From positions 5,146,001-5,210,000 of the forward strand of contig NZ_CP049868.1 in assembly GCF_011303555.1 (NCBI RefSeq): a stretch of DNA of 64,000 nucleotides, given 5' to 3'. Numbering within the stretch: position 1 is the stretch's first letter; each line of letters starts with the position of its first letter. Below are positions 43,701 through 53,347 of the stretch, piece by piece. The notes under the pieces are model-generated. The model worked only from the letters and a program-made list of their open reading frames with translations, was not told the DNA's origin and ran no database searches. The stretch is from Pedobacter sp. HDW13. Lineage in GTDB: Bacteria > Bacteroidota > Bacteroidia > Sphingobacteriales > Sphingobacteriaceae. The position numbers and the translations under genes are program-made.

Positions 43701-44501
43701 AACAAGAACAAGATCACCAAACTCAATACACTTAAAACCTTAAATGGAATTTCATCTCCCTTATCACTTGCAGATGATTTTATTAGTCAGCCATATCTGG
43801 AAGGCTATTCGGCATTCTCTATTTTTGCTTATCAGTTTGCTGGTCTTGATAAGCTGGGAGATCCCCAGATCAGATTAAAAGATGGTACAGTTACCAAAAC
43901 CCCCGGGTCAGCAAAAATTGAGGACCTAAAATATATGGGTACCTACCAACCTGTTTGGAGCGGAGGGTTCAGCAATGTATTCCAGTATAAATCAGTTTCA
44001 TTAAGCTTGAATACAATCTACAACCTGGGTAATGTGATGCGCCGCGATGTAAACTCTGTTTATACCAATACACGCCTGGTGCCTGGTGTGGGGTCCTTAA
44101 CCTCAGGAAACATCAACAGCGAGTTTGCAGACAGGTGGAAGAATCCGGGAGATGAACTGCTAACCAATATTCCATCCTATGTGAATGCAGGGGCAACCAG
44201 CACAGGACGCAGAAATGTTAGTTACTATACCGTGTCGGATATTAATGTGCTGGATGCCTCATATATTAAATTAAGGGATGTAACACTTGCCTTTAGCCTT
44301 CCGAAATCTTTATTGTTCAGATTAAAGGTGGCTGAGCTTACTTTCAGGGCACAGGTTTCGAATATTCTTTTGTGGACGGCCAATAAGTCGGGTATAGATC
44401 CCGAATTTCAAAATGCATTGGGTGGGCAGGTTGCAGGTGGGGCCAGGACTATGCCATTTAACCAGCATACCATGACCCTGGGGGCCCATTTAACGCTTTA
44501 A
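40747..44501 (+). pseudogene. SusC-type TonB-dependent receptor with STN domain, split by a frameshift
   Basis: Start at the ATG 40747 (MYKIYPRILC..), the usual Pedobacter SusC opening; the frame is open 36 codons upstream. Signal ends 'STLAQ'. STN domain (about 65-115: 'LEVFFKEIRKQTGYSVFWSSDAI'), carboxypeptidase-like domain, plug ('GSMNIIQRLDGLVPGLTI', 'SSILVRGLTSI', 'LKDATAASIWGARAANGVIVILTKKG'), then barrel. At 43126-43130 a G5 run breaks the frame: frame 1 stops at 43158, while the barrel continues in the next frame ('YTYNKKYTVNGSWRLDKSNLFG') to 'MTLGAHLTL' at 44501. Adding one G restores a single ~1250-residue receptor. It is a mutation, a phase-variable site or a sequencing error. Confidence 0.88.
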
Positions 44502-44520
44502 TCTTTTAAACGTAAAGAAA

Positions 44521-45972
44521 ATGAAGAATTTAATTACAAAATATATCCTGCTCAGCTGTTTGGCACTTGTTGCGCTAAATTCCTGTAAGCAGGATTTTCT
44601 GGATGTGGAACCAAAAGGTAAGCTGATCGCTCAGAAAACAGATGATTATGACCTGATGTTCAACAACAATACTTTGGTTGTTCCCGGGCCGAGTACCGAT
44701 GGTCAGATTGCACTTGGTGATGAAGTGACCATAATTGACCCGCATTACGCATTGGCAAGTTTAAGGGAGCTCAGGCTGTTCCGCTACGAAGATGTCGTTT
44801 ATGAAGCCAGCGAGGATGCAGTTGAAATGTCTGCGCTGATGAAGCAGCTCTATACTTACAACAAGATTGCTGCCGAAGTAATGGATTCCAAAGGCGGTAG
44901 CTTGCAGCAGAGAACAGCTTTAAAGGCAGAAGCCCAATTAAACAGGGCATGGATATACTTTATGCTCAACAACTATTACGGCAAGCCATATAATGCCTCT
45001 ACAGCATCTTCCGACCTTAGTTTTCCTATAATTACAGCAGCTGATGTAACAGCCACCAGTTTTAATAGGGCAACCGTGCAGGAGGTATACGATTTTATTA
45101 TTGGCGATCTTCAGGCGGCGATTGCAGGACTGCCTGTGAGTCCCTTGGGTAGGACCAGAGGAGCCAAGGCAGCGGCAGAAGGTATGCTTGGCAAAGTTTA
45201 TGTCTTTATGGGGAAATATGCGCAGGGACTTGTGCAGTTTAATAATGCCCTGGATCATTTGCCGGCAAATTATAGCGTGCGTTTATATGATTATAACATC
45301 ACAATGGCCAATAATGGTTCCTGGGGCTACAATTCCGCAACCAGTCCATTGTCGTTTGTTAGTGGTACACCAAATCTTCCTGATCATGAAGAGAATTTAC
45401 TGGCAAGGCAGATCACCAACAGTTATTCTTTTATCTCTCCCGTTTTCCTGTTAAATCAACAATCGGCCTCACTTTATGGGCCTACAGACCTTAGGTTGAG
45501 ATTTTTTACACGCAGGGTACTGGGATCGGCTACAGAGTTTTCGGTTGCAGGCGTGCTCAGGAAAAACGGGCCCGTGGCAGCGCAGATTGGTTTAACCATG
45601 CCCGATATATACCTTTTAAGGGCGGAGTGTAAAGCCAGAACCAATGATGTTCCAGGCGCTAAAGCCGATTTGGAGTTATTACGTAAGAACAGGATGCCGG
45701 CTAGTGCAGCGGCAGTAGAGATAAGCGATCCTACTGAAATGATCAGGTTTATTATCCAGGAGCGTACACGTGAATTTGCCTTGCAGGGCTATCGTTGGTT
45801 TGATATGCGCAGGCTATCCACAGACCCTATCTTCTCGGGCACAACCTATAGTCACAACTATGTTAAATCAAGCGGTGAAATCAATACCTATGTGCTGCGG
45901 CCTGAGCGGTTTGTTTTCAGGTTCCCTGAAAAGGTAATGACCGCAAATCCAGGTATGCAAAATAACCCTTAA
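44521..45972 (+). CDS. SusD/RagB-like substrate-binding lipoprotein
   Basis: 483 residues, shorter than the two SusD in region 1. Lipoprotein signal (MKNLITKYILLSCLALVALNSC, Cys22), 'KQDFLDVEPKGKLI', TPR-like helices with 'LKAEAQLNRAWIYFMLNNYYGKPYN', 'MPDIYLLRAECKARTNDVPGAKADLELLRKNR', and C-terminal 'IIQERTREFALQGYRWFDMRRLS', ending 'NPGMQNNP'. It pairs with the SusC ending 20 bases upstream. The small C-terminal part is typical of SusD proteins under ECF sigma/FecR control that act on non-standard substrates such as glycoproteins or mucin (family knowledge, loosely). Confidence 0.93.
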   Translation: MKNLITKYILLSCLALVALNSCKQDFLDVEPKGKLIAQKTDDYDLMFNNNTLVVPGPSTDGQIALGDEVTIIDPHYALASLRELRLFRYEDVVYEASEDAVEMSALMKQLYTYNKIAAEVMDSKGGSLQQRTALKAEAQLNRAWIYFMLNNYYGKPYNASTASSDLSFPIITAADVTATSFNRATVQEVYDFIIGDLQAAIAGLPVSPLGRTRGAKAAAEGMLGKVYVFMGKYAQGLVQFNNALDHLPANYSVRLYDYNITMANNGSWGYNSATSPLSFVSGTPNLPDHEENLLARQITNSYSFISPVFLLNQQSASLYGPTDLRLRFFTRRVLGSATEFSVAGVLRKNGPVAAQIGLTMPDIYLLRAECKARTNDVPGAKADLELLRKNRMPASAAAVEISDPTEMIRFIIQERTREFALQGYRWFDMRRLSTDPIFSGTTYSHNYVKSSGEINTYVLRPERFVFRFPEKVMTANPGMQNNP

Positions 45973-46007
45973 GCAGTAATTAAAATATAAAACTTATTAA
46001 AAAAATC

Positions 46008-47186
46008 ATGAAAAAAATATCAATGCTGATCGCAGGACTTTGTCTGATGGGGATCAAGGTTAATGCACAGAATAGCTTTTCGATCAACGGAAAATTTTCA
46101 GCACTTAAAGAAGAAAAAAAAGTTTTTCTCGATTATAGAATCGGTAATAAAAGGATTGTAGACTCTGCGGTAACAGAAAAAGGCATGTTTAGTTTTAAAG
46201 GATCAGCAGAGGCGGTTCCTGTTAAAGCTACCATTTCGCTTAAAGCCATAAAAGCAGACCCTGCAATAAGCTATATAGAAAAAATACTCAGGAGAGATGA
46301 ACAAGACTTTTTTCTGGAAAAGGGTGTTTTTAATGTTTCAGGAACTTCTTCTGCAAACAAAGCACTGATTAGTGGGGGCAAAACCCAGGGCGAATACTTA
46401 CTGCTGCGCACTTCGTTAAAACCCGAAATGGAAAAATCTGAGCCACTCCGTGAGGAAATGATCCCAATTCTGGTAAAAACACAGGGCAAGGGGATGGACA
46501 CGATCAGGCGTTTAAAAGAGCTACAGAAGTTAATGCAGCCCTTATCGACTAAAAGCAATGAAAAAGAAGAAGCCTTTATCCGCCAGCATCCGGATTCTTA
46601 TGTAAGTTTTAGTCTTGTGAAAGATAGGGGTGGGATTATTGAGCCCGGTACATTTGAACCGCTGTTTAACAGCTTAAGCGCCACCCTCAAAAACTCTGGG
46701 GAGGGTAAAATGCTGGCTGCAAAACTGGATGTTGTGAAAAAAACTGCTATCGGTATCACTGCAAAAGATTTTAGTCAGCCAGGCTTGGATGGGAAAATGG
46801 TTTCATTAAGTTCCTTCAGGGGAAAATTTGTACTGCTCGATTTCTGGGCGAGCTGGTGCGGCCCCTGCAGGGCTGAGAATCCAAACGTTTTAAAAGCCTA
46901 TAACCAGTTTAAGGATAAGAATTTCGATATCCTGGCGGTGTCACTCGATGATAAAAAGGAGAATTGGCTAAAGGCGGTTAAAGATGATGGTATGCCATGG
47001 ACACAGGTTAGCGACTTGCAGGGATGGAAAAACCAGGCAGCAGGATTTTATGCGATAACGGCTATTCCACAAAACTTTTTGATAGATCCCAATGGGGTAA
47101 TCGTTGCCAAAAACTTAAGGGGAGAGGCGCTTGTAAAAACTTTGAATAAGTTTTTGTCTGCTGCAAAACCTGAAGGGGCTAATTGA
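46008..47186 (+). CDS. TlpA-like thioredoxin with N-terminal DUF4369 domain
   Basis: 392 residues, Sec signal MKKISMLIAGLCLMGIKVNAQ. DUF4369 beta-domain (about 22-110, 'SFSINGKFSALKEEKKVFLDY'), helical linker (about 120-240), then a thioredoxin domain with 'FVLLDFWASWCGPCRAENP' (Cys284, Cys287) and cis-Pro loop 'AITAIPQNFLIDPNG'. Periplasmic disulfide reductase. Such proteins often follow SusCD genes of the ECF/FecR type. A terminator follows at 47214, so it ends this transcript. Confidence 0.93.
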   Translation: MKKISMLIAGLCLMGIKVNAQNSFSINGKFSALKEEKKVFLDYRIGNKRIVDSAVTEKGMFSFKGSAEAVPVKATISLKAIKADPAISYIEKILRRDEQDFFLEKGVFNVSGTSSANKALISGGKTQGEYLLLRTSLKPEMEKSEPLREEMIPILVKTQGKGMDTIRRLKELQKLMQPLSTKSNEKEEAFIRQHPDSYVSFSLVKDRGGIIEPGTFEPLFNSLSATLKNSGEGKMLAAKLDVVKKTAIGITAKDFSQPGLDGKMVSLSSFRGKFVLLDFWASWCGPCRAENPNVLKAYNQFKDKNFDILAVSLDDKKENWLKAVKDDGMPWTQVSDLQGWKNQAAGFYAITAIPQNFLIDPNGVIVAKNLRGEALVKTLNKFLSAAKPEGAN

Positions 47187-47213
47187 GTTCGGGCTTAGCA
47201 TAGATAGCTACTG

Positions 47214-47254
47214 AAGGTCATATCATGATTTCATATGATGGTATGACCTTTTTT
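47214..47254 (+). terminator. Rho-independent terminator after the TlpA gene
   Basis: AAGGTCATA (47214-47222) pairs with TATGACCTT (47242-47250), with an inner CAT/ATG extension and TTTTTT at the end. Confidence 0.85.
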
Positions 47255-47437
47255 AGGGCTGGTTTGATCCCGCCTTTAACCGGGACCTTTAAAATACAAT
47301 TATGGGGCATCTAACAATTGATTTCAGGCTCGGGAAGGCCCAATTGGATATTCGGCCTTAAACTCGGTTATTATGACAAGGTTGACAGGCTAAATAGCTA
47401 TTGCAATATGCGTTTAGTATTTGTTTACTTTTGTTTA

Positions 47438-47486
47438 CATTATTCATATATTTGAATAGCCGGATAGCTGCCGGTTTTACCTTTGA
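47438..47486 (+). promoter_or_regulatory. Candidate promoter(s) for the phosphatase genes
   Basis: TATATTTG near 47448 and TACCTTTG near 47479 each match TAnnTTTG. TTTG of the first lies 23 bases upstream of the second, acceptable -33 spacing. Expected transcription toward 47717. Two candidates; I cannot choose. Confidence 0.4.
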
Positions 47487-47491
47487 AGTAT

Positions 47492-47626
47492 ATGAATACC
47501 AGATTGCAAAACTTAACCCATCTGATGAATTATCTTAAAAACGTTTATTCAAAAAAACAGCATGACAATTTGTTGGTGCTGAAGTGCTATAAAAGAAATG
47601 GCGGGTATATAACAAGTAAATTTTAG
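47492..47626 (+). CDS. Possible 44-residue basic peptide
   Basis: ATG at 47492, MNTRLQNLTHLMNYLKNVYS.. with many Lys and Asn, ending in KF. It follows the candidate promoter directly and lies in a 460-base gap otherwise without genes. No family recognised; may be a leader or chance frame. Confidence 0.25.
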   Translation: MNTRLQNLTHLMNYLKNVYSKKQHDNLLVLKCYKRNGGYITSKF

Positions 47627-47716
47627 GTGGTATTACAACCTTACAGGTTCATATATACCCATGTTTGATGCAATAAAAAAACCGAATATAAAATAATACC
47701 ATTTACGCTTACCAAA

Positions 47717-48808
47717 ATGAAAAAGACAATTGTTTTATCCCTATCCATACTTTTAGCGGTAGGAACTTTATTTGCACAAAAGGCTAATCAGCCGGCAAAT
47801 ATGATCATTATATCCATCGATGGATTGCGATGGCATGAAGTATTTCAGGGTGCAGAACAGCAACTCATCACAAATAGAAAATATAATTCGCAGGATTCCA
47901 GTGAGCTTGCCCGGAAATACTGGTCTAATAATCAGCCCGATAGGAGAGCTAAATTGATGCCCTTTGTGTGGAATACAATAGCGAAACAAGGTCAGCTCTA
48001 TGGTAACCGCGAGGCCGGAAGTTTGGTTAATGTTAAAAATACTTATTGGTTTTCTTATCCGGGCCGAAGCGAGAATTTAACAGGTTACGCCGATCCTAAG
48101 GTAAATTCGAACGACTATCCCGATAATCCAAATAAAAATGTACTGGAGTTTATTGATCAGCAAAAAGGTTATAAAGGTAAAGTTGTTGCATTTGCCTCAT
48201 GGGATGCGGTGGCCAGAATCATTAACCGCAACAGAAACGGGTTGATGGTAAATAACCCTTTCGAAGATGTGACAGGAAATAAGCTTACCGAAGCTCAAAA
48301 ACTCGCGAACGAAATCCAGCACTACGAGCCACAGTTGTGGGGCAGTGGTGAGCGTTGGGATGCAAGTACTTATGCTTTGGCAAAATCCTACATCATGGCT
48401 AAGCATCCTAAAGTCGTTTATCTCGATCTGGCCGATACAGATGATCATGCCCACGAGGGTAAATATGACTTTTATCTGGACGCTGCCCATAATATTGATG
48501 CGATGATTGGACGTTTATGGACTTACCTGCAGAACGATCCATTCTATAAAGGTAATACCACGCTGATCGTTATGCCAGATCATGGCCGTGGTGAAGGGAA
48601 GCAATGGACCAGTCATGGTTCAGGTACCCCGCATTCCAACGATACCTGGCTGATGGCTTTGGGGCCTAAAATAAAACCAATGGGTGAGATGAAGAATAAC
48701 GGACAAATTTACCAGAATCAATACGCAAAAACGATTGCTGGATTATTGGGTTTCAACTTCACATCTGTTAACCCGATAGGAGAAGTGATTGAATCTGTTG
48801 TAAAATAA
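47717..48808 (+). CDS. Alkaline-phosphatase-superfamily (phosphodiesterase/phosphomutase-like) enzyme
   Basis: 363 residues, Sec signal MKKTIVLSLSILLAVGTLFAQ. Metal site residues: 'MIIISIDGLRWHEVF' (Asp35), 'YLDLADTDDHAHEGKYDFY' (Asp and His), 'TLIVMPDHGRGEGKQWTSHG' (Asp-His pair) and 'THGSGTPHSND'-like His. The nucleophile is probably in 'NTYWFSYPGRSENLTG'. This is the two-metal hydrolase layout of the alkaline phosphatase superfamily, close to proteins often named phosphoglyceromutase or type I phosphodiesterase. Periplasmic hydrolysis of a phosphate (or sulfate) ester is expected. The next gene begins one base after its stop. Confidence 0.85.
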   Translation: MKKTIVLSLSILLAVGTLFAQKANQPANMIIISIDGLRWHEVFQGAEQQLITNRKYNSQDSSELARKYWSNNQPDRRAKLMPFVWNTIAKQGQLYGNREAGSLVNVKNTYWFSYPGRSENLTGYADPKVNSNDYPDNPNKNVLEFIDQQKGYKGKVVAFASWDAVARIINRNRNGLMVNNPFEDVTGNKLTEAQKLANEIQHYEPQLWGSGERWDASTYALAKSYIMAKHPKVVYLDLADTDDHAHEGKYDFYLDAAHNIDAMIGRLWTYLQNDPFYKGNTTLIVMPDHGRGEGKQWTSHGSGTPHSNDTWLMALGPKIKPMGEMKNNGQIYQNQYAKTIAGLLGFNFTSVNPIGEVIESVVK

Positions 48809-48809
48809 T

Positions 48810-50408
48810 ATGGTAATAAGAACAGTTTTATTGCTGGCCATGATTATTAGCTGGCAGAATTTGGCAAATGCCCAAAAGCCGGTATTTTACCTGAATTTTG
48901 ATGATCACAACGTAAAGGAAATCATTATACCTAAGGATAGTGCCTATTATGGGGTCGATCTGCAGCAGTCCAAGTATGAAAGGGGGCTAAGTGGCATGGC
49001 CCTGGATTTATCAGCAAATGCGGTTTTAAGAAGGCCTGTGAGATTAATCAAAGGAACCCTGCCCGAATTTAATGTGCGAACTTCATTCTCGGTACAGGTG
49101 TGGGTAAAAACCTTGCCAAATGCAAAAATGGGTACTCCGGTAATCGGGAATAAAAATGCAGGAGATTTTGCAACTGCGGGCTGGCAGGTTTACACGCAGG
49201 AAAATGGTGCATGGGGACTAATTTTAAATGATGGTAAATCAAGCTATGATTACAAACCCACCACAGAAAGGCAACGCATAAATGATGGCCGATGGCACCA
49301 AATTCTTTTTAGCGTTAACCGCGAGAAACAGGAGGTATGGATTTATTTAGATGGAAAAAATGTTGCGATATACTATACGCCTGGTATTAAAGGTTTTGAA
49401 ACCAGTAATGCAACCGTTATCGGTGGTACCGATGAAAAATGGGAGTATGGATCCAACGGACAATGGTTTGCTTTTAACGGGTATATAGATGAGGTAAAGG
49501 TTTGGAATGTTGCTTTAAGTGCAGATCAGGCACAGGGGTTATTCAGTGAATTCTTTTCAAATGAGGTGGTTAAAGCAGAACCTTATAACCCGGTACATTT
49601 GAAAGTATTATCCTGGAACGTATGGCATGGAGGGCATCGGTATGGGGAAGCAGTAGGCCTGCAGCGGTTAATCGAAACGATAAAGTCTACGCATGCAGAT
49701 GTTATAGGCCTGATTGAAACTTATGGCTCAGGAGCTGTTATTGCCGATTCGCTAGGTTATTATTTTTATTTGATCAGTTCCAACCTTTCCATCATGAGCC
49801 GTTATCCGATCAGCGAAACAATCAAAGCGTTTCATCCGTCAAATTTTGGTGGGGTAAAGCTAAAATTAAGCGCTAACAAAGAGCTCGTCTATTTTAATAC
49901 CTGGTTAAATTATCTGCCTGATGTTGATGCCAGTATCAGAGAGCAGCATAAAAATCCACAGCAATTAATACAGGATGAAGGTGCTACCAGGCATGCCGAA
50001 ATTAAAGAGATCCTGAGCAAGATTGACCCTTATCTTAAAAATACAGACCATTTGCCGGTAATTATGGGTGGCGATTTTAATATGGGCTCGCATTTGGATT
50101 GGACGGAGGCAACAAAAGCAATCCACTTTGACCGTATTGTAGAATGGCCCGAAAGCCGGGAAATGATCAAAGCAGGGTTTTTAGATAGCTATAGGGAATT
50201 ACATAAAAACCCGTTACTTGATCCCGGTTTAACCTGGGGTGTAAGGGCGGCTACAACAACAGACAAGTATGGGGTCAGAGATCGGATTGATTTTATCTAT
50301 TATAAAGGAAAAGACCTTAATGCAATTGAATCGCGGGTAATTGATTATCATCCGGTCATGTTTCCATCAGATCATGCCGCTGTGGTGACGCTCTTCCGGT
50401 TAAAATAA
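48810..50408 (+). CDS. LamG-domain plus endonuclease/exonuclease/phosphatase protein
   Basis: 532 residues, signal ending 'NLANAQ'. Residues ~25-250: LamG/concanavalin-like binding domain ('GMALDLSANAVLRRP', 'SFSVQVWVKTLP', 'DGRWHQILFSVNREKQEVWIYLDGKNV', 'YIDEVKVWNVALS'). Residues ~262-532: EEP domain with 'LKVLSWNVWHGG', Glu in 'VIGLIETYG', 'PVIMGGDFNMGSH' and 'FPSDHAAVVTLF', the complete catalytic Asn/Glu/Asp/His set. EEP enzymes cleave phosphodiesters in DNA, sphingomyelin or phosphoinositides. The binding domain suggests a surface polymer or lipid. Cotranscribed with the preceding phosphatase. Confidence 0.9.
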   Translation: MVIRTVLLLAMIISWQNLANAQKPVFYLNFDDHNVKEIIIPKDSAYYGVDLQQSKYERGLSGMALDLSANAVLRRPVRLIKGTLPEFNVRTSFSVQVWVKTLPNAKMGTPVIGNKNAGDFATAGWQVYTQENGAWGLILNDGKSSYDYKPTTERQRINDGRWHQILFSVNREKQEVWIYLDGKNVAIYYTPGIKGFETSNATVIGGTDEKWEYGSNGQWFAFNGYIDEVKVWNVALSADQAQGLFSEFFSNEVVKAEPYNPVHLKVLSWNVWHGGHRYGEAVGLQRLIETIKSTHADVIGLIETYGSGAVIADSLGYYFYLISSNLSIMSRYPISETIKAFHPSNFGGVKLKLSANKELVYFNTWLNYLPDVDASIREQHKNPQQLIQDEGATRHAEIKEILSKIDPYLKNTDHLPVIMGGDFNMGSHLDWTEATKAIHFDRIVEWPESREMIKAGFLDSYRELHKNPLLDPGLTWGVRAATTTDKYGVRDRIDFIYYKGKDLNAIESRVIDYHPVMFPSDHAAVVTLFRLK

Positions 50409-50413
50409 AGGAG

Positions 50414-50587
50414 ATGATTACACTTAACATGACAAACGAAAAGTACAAGGTTTTGCAAAACCTGGATGAGAAACAGAGCTATCCTTCAAAGCTATTACCA
50501 ACGGTTTGGGCCAGTGAACAAATAAGGATTGATGGTATCCTGATATCGAAAAAACTTAAAATATCTCATAAAAGGATTAAATCATAA
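50414..50587 (+). CDS. Possible 57-residue hypothetical protein
   Basis: ATG at 50414 directly after AAGGAG, ending at a TAA at 50587. Sequence starts MITLNMTNEKYKVLQNLDEK and is Lys-rich. No family recognised. It sits in the 265-base gap between two phosphoesterase genes. Confidence 0.3.
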   Translation: MITLNMTNEKYKVLQNLDEKQSYPSKLLPTVWASEQIRIDGILISKKLKISHKRIKS

Positions 50588-50673
50588 AAGACAAGCTTAC
50601 CGCTACCTTATCCAACCATTATCCGGTCAGGGCAAGGCTCGCGGTAAGTTAACAATCTGTATTAATTTGGAAT

Positions 50674-51678
50674 ATGAAGAATCAAAATAGAAGAAACTTT
50701 ATTCAGAAACTAACATTGGCTGCTTTGGCAATTGGCCCTGTTTATCGGTTAGGTGCCACTCCGGTTTCAGAAAGGGGCGAGCGCGAAACCTTTAAGCCGA
50801 AAATCAGGTTTGGAATGATTACTGACCTGCATCATGATATCATGCATGATGGCCTGGACCGTTTATCGGCTTTTATTAAGGAAATGGATAAAGAGCAGCC
50901 CGATTTTATTATACAGGGAGGCGATTTTTGCTTTCCAAAAAAAGAGAACATGCCATTAATGGATATTTGGAACCAGTTTAAAGGCCCTAAGTACCATGTG
51001 ATCGGCAACCACGATACCGATGGGGGCTATACCCGGGAGCAGGTAGTTGAATTTTGGAATGCCAAAGCAAAATACTACGCTTTTGATATGAACGGTTTTC
51101 ATTTTATCGTACTGGATGGAAATGAACATAATCTTAGCGCTGAGCGGCCAAAGGGTTACGCACGGTATATTTCACCTGTACAACTAGAATGGCTTAGAAA
51201 AGACCTCGATGGAACTGATTTGCCTACGGTTATATGCTGTCATCAGGGATTGGATAATGATGCAGGTGGATTGGAAAACGGCACACAGCTGAGGTATACC
51301 CTTGAGGAAGCCAATAAAAAAGCAGGCAGGCAAAAGGTAATCCTGGTGATCAGTGGCCATCACCATCAGGATTATTACAACTACATCAATAACATTCATT
51401 ATGTACAGATTAACAGTGCATCCTATCAATGGCTGGGAGATAAGTATAAGGAGAGCCGTTATACAGAGGAGGTAGATAAAGCACATCCAAATATTAAATA
51501 TACTGTGCCCTACAAAGATCCGATATGGGCGATGATTGAAATTGATCAAAAAGGCAGGATTGTAATCAAGGGTAAAAAGACTGTTTTTGTTGGTTCATCA
51601 CCCGAACAATTAGGCGTAAATACAGACGATTACATCTATCCCATTGTGCCGTATATTTCGGACAGAAAGCTTGGTTGA
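50674..51678 (+). CDS. Calcineurin-like metallophosphoesterase, exported
   Basis: 334 residues. N-terminus MKNQNRRNFIQKLTLAALAIG has a twin-arginine-like RR before a hydrophobic stretch, so Tat export is possible. Metal-binding blocks in order: 'MITDLHHD' (Asp51, His53), 'QGGDF' (Asp84), 'GNHDTD' (Asn112, His113), 'ICCHQG' (His190) and 'SGHHHQD' (His229, His231). This complete set predicts phosphomono- or diesterase activity. Third phosphoesterase in a row after 47717 and 48810. Confidence 0.92.
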   Translation: MKNQNRRNFIQKLTLAALAIGPVYRLGATPVSERGERETFKPKIRFGMITDLHHDIMHDGLDRLSAFIKEMDKEQPDFIIQGGDFCFPKKENMPLMDIWNQFKGPKYHVIGNHDTDGGYTREQVVEFWNAKAKYYAFDMNGFHFIVLDGNEHNLSAERPKGYARYISPVQLEWLRKDLDGTDLPTVICCHQGLDNDAGGLENGTQLRYTLEEANKKAGRQKVILVISGHHHQDYYNYINNIHYVQINSASYQWLGDKYKESRYTEEVDKAHPNIKYTVPYKDPIWAMIEIDQKGRIVIKGKKTVFVGSSPEQLGVNTDDYIYPIVPYISDRKLG

Positions 51679-51757
51679 TCAGGTCTTATTTATAGGGTGA
51701 CTAAATGAAAAGGATTAATATTGGATTTTATCAGGACAAATCTTATTTTAGTGTGAT

Positions 51758-52870
51758 ATGAAAAACGCTCTGCTAACCCTATTTCTGGGGATGTGCATCC
51801 ATACGGCCGTCTCCGCACAACAATATGCTATCAACGCCCAGATCACTGGATTCAAAAACGGTACCAAATTTTATTTGAATGATGTAAACCTTGATATCAA
51901 TATTGACAGTGCCGAAATTAAAAATGATCATTTAAGTTTTAAGGGAAAACTAGGCGCTGAGCCACAGTCTTTATGGGTAACAACCGTTGTCGGACAAAAT
52001 TATTATTACTTCACTTTATTGATAGGGAATGAAAAAATCGATGTGAAAGGGGATATTGGTGATTTTCCGTTTGACCTGAAAATTACTGGCTCGAAAACCC
52101 AGGATGTGCACAATAAAATGATCGGACTAACCAAAGAAGGTTACAAGGAACGCAATAAATTGGTTGCAGCGTATCAGTTGCTTTCCGGTGACAGTGCGAA
52201 ATCGAAAGGTAAAGCGATATGGAAGAGGATTGCAAAAATAGATAGCGTAGACAAATTTCAAAGAATGAATTTCGTAAGGCATAACCTAAACAGTTACGAA
52301 GGACTTGATGCGCTGTTTTACCTTAAAAACGACTTTCCAAAAGATACCATTGGTAAGTTTTATGATGCGCTGAACCCGGCTTTCAAAAATACTGGTTATG
52401 CAAAACGCATTAAAACTTTTTTGGCGGTTGGGAATATTTTAGAAACAGGTGATTCTTTTTGGGACTTTAGCGCTTTTGACAAAGATGGTAAGAAGCATCT
52501 CCTATCTGAGCATAAAGGGAAATATATATTACTGGATTTTTCAACGGCTTATTGTGGTCCTTGCATCGAGTCAGTACCGGAATTGAAGAAAATCTCGAAA
52601 GCATACAGCAAAGAGCTTTCTATCGTTTCATTTTCAGGTGATGCCGGTAAAGAAAGCTGGTTAAAGGGCATAAATAGAGACCAGCCGCAATGGTTGAGCC
52701 TTTGGGATGGGAAAGGGTTTTATGGAGAAACGATCATCAAGTACGGCATTACTGGTTATCCAACATTTCTACTTATTGATCCAAAAGGAAAAATTGTATC
52801 CAAATGGTCAGGATACTATAATGGTGCAGTACTTAAGGAAGTGCAGACCCAGCTTGCGAAAAGACAATAA
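51758..52870 (+). CDS. TlpA-like thioredoxin with DUF4369 domain
   Basis: 370 residues, signal MKNALLTLFLGMCIHTAVSAQ. DUF4369 domain ('INAQITGFKNGTKFYLNDVNLDINIDSAEI'), linker, then thioredoxin domain with 'ILLDFSTAYCGPCIESVPEL' (Cys266, Cys269; Tyr in place of the usual Trp) and 'YGITGYPTFLLIDPKGKI'. Periplasmic redox partner. Second such protein in this locus, but clearly diverged from that at 46008. Probably the last gene of the phosphoesterase run. Confidence 0.92.
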   Translation: MKNALLTLFLGMCIHTAVSAQQYAINAQITGFKNGTKFYLNDVNLDINIDSAEIKNDHLSFKGKLGAEPQSLWVTTVVGQNYYYFTLLIGNEKIDVKGDIGDFPFDLKITGSKTQDVHNKMIGLTKEGYKERNKLVAAYQLLSGDSAKSKGKAIWKRIAKIDSVDKFQRMNFVRHNLNSYEGLDALFYLKNDFPKDTIGKFYDALNPAFKNTGYAKRIKTFLAVGNILETGDSFWDFSAFDKDGKKHLLSEHKGKYILLDFSTAYCGPCIESVPELKKISKAYSKELSIVSFSGDAGKESWLKGINRDQPQWLSLWDGKGFYGETIIKYGITGYPTFLLIDPKGKIVSKWSGYYNGAVLKEVQTQLAKRQ

Positions 52871-53068
52871 TCTTATTAATGGGACGGTATATCACTTTCC
52901 CTTTTTGCGTTTAGCGTAAAGGAGGATCGTGGGTGGGATCCGACACCAAAGCTTTCAGGTTCATTTGTGCAAGGGGCTGTAAACGAAAAGTTAGTCTATA
53001 TCGGTATAGGCACTTATGTAGGGCAAATTGGTGCTGCTTTTGTCAGGCACCTTGTGGTGCTGGTTTCC

Positions 53069-53347
53069 TTAGCCGAACCTTCCTTTATGGACACTTTCTT
53101 TTTGCCATCCGGCTTCGCCGTAGTTATCTGTAAAATATACTTTAACCTGCGCCATACCAATAGAAGTAAAATAAATAAGGCAGGTAGCGTCTTGTTTGTC
53201 ACGGGTAAGAAACCAGTTAGCATCGCCACGGGCCATTCCCCATGATGAAACCCGGTGCACGCATAAATCTGCCTGCGAACGGTCTGTTACCAGCGCTACC
53301 CTGATCTGGGCTTCTCCCATGGTTGGAGTCTGAAATATTCTAGCCAT
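53069..53347 (-). CDS. DUF6150-like small protein
   Basis: 92 residues, soluble. Recurrent short motifs 'RSQADLCVHRVSS', 'ARGDANWFLT', 'IGMAQVKVYFTDNYGEAGWQKES' and a 'KGRFG' end match the DUF6150 pattern as I remember it (repeated QADLxVY strands, ARGDALW, AGWxxxHxLxGRL). Function unknown. The plus-strand frames over the same bases are mirror images and are not real. Confidence 0.7.
   Translation of the reverse strand: MARIFQTPTMGEAQIRVALVTDRSQADLCVHRVSSWGMARGDANWFLTRDKQDATCLIYFTSIGMAQVKVYFTDNYGEAGWQKESVHKGRFG

Noticed and set aside
52967..53245. Plus-strand frame opposite DUF6150
   Set aside because: The minus strand encodes a protein with recognisable DUF6150 motifs; the plus frame has none.
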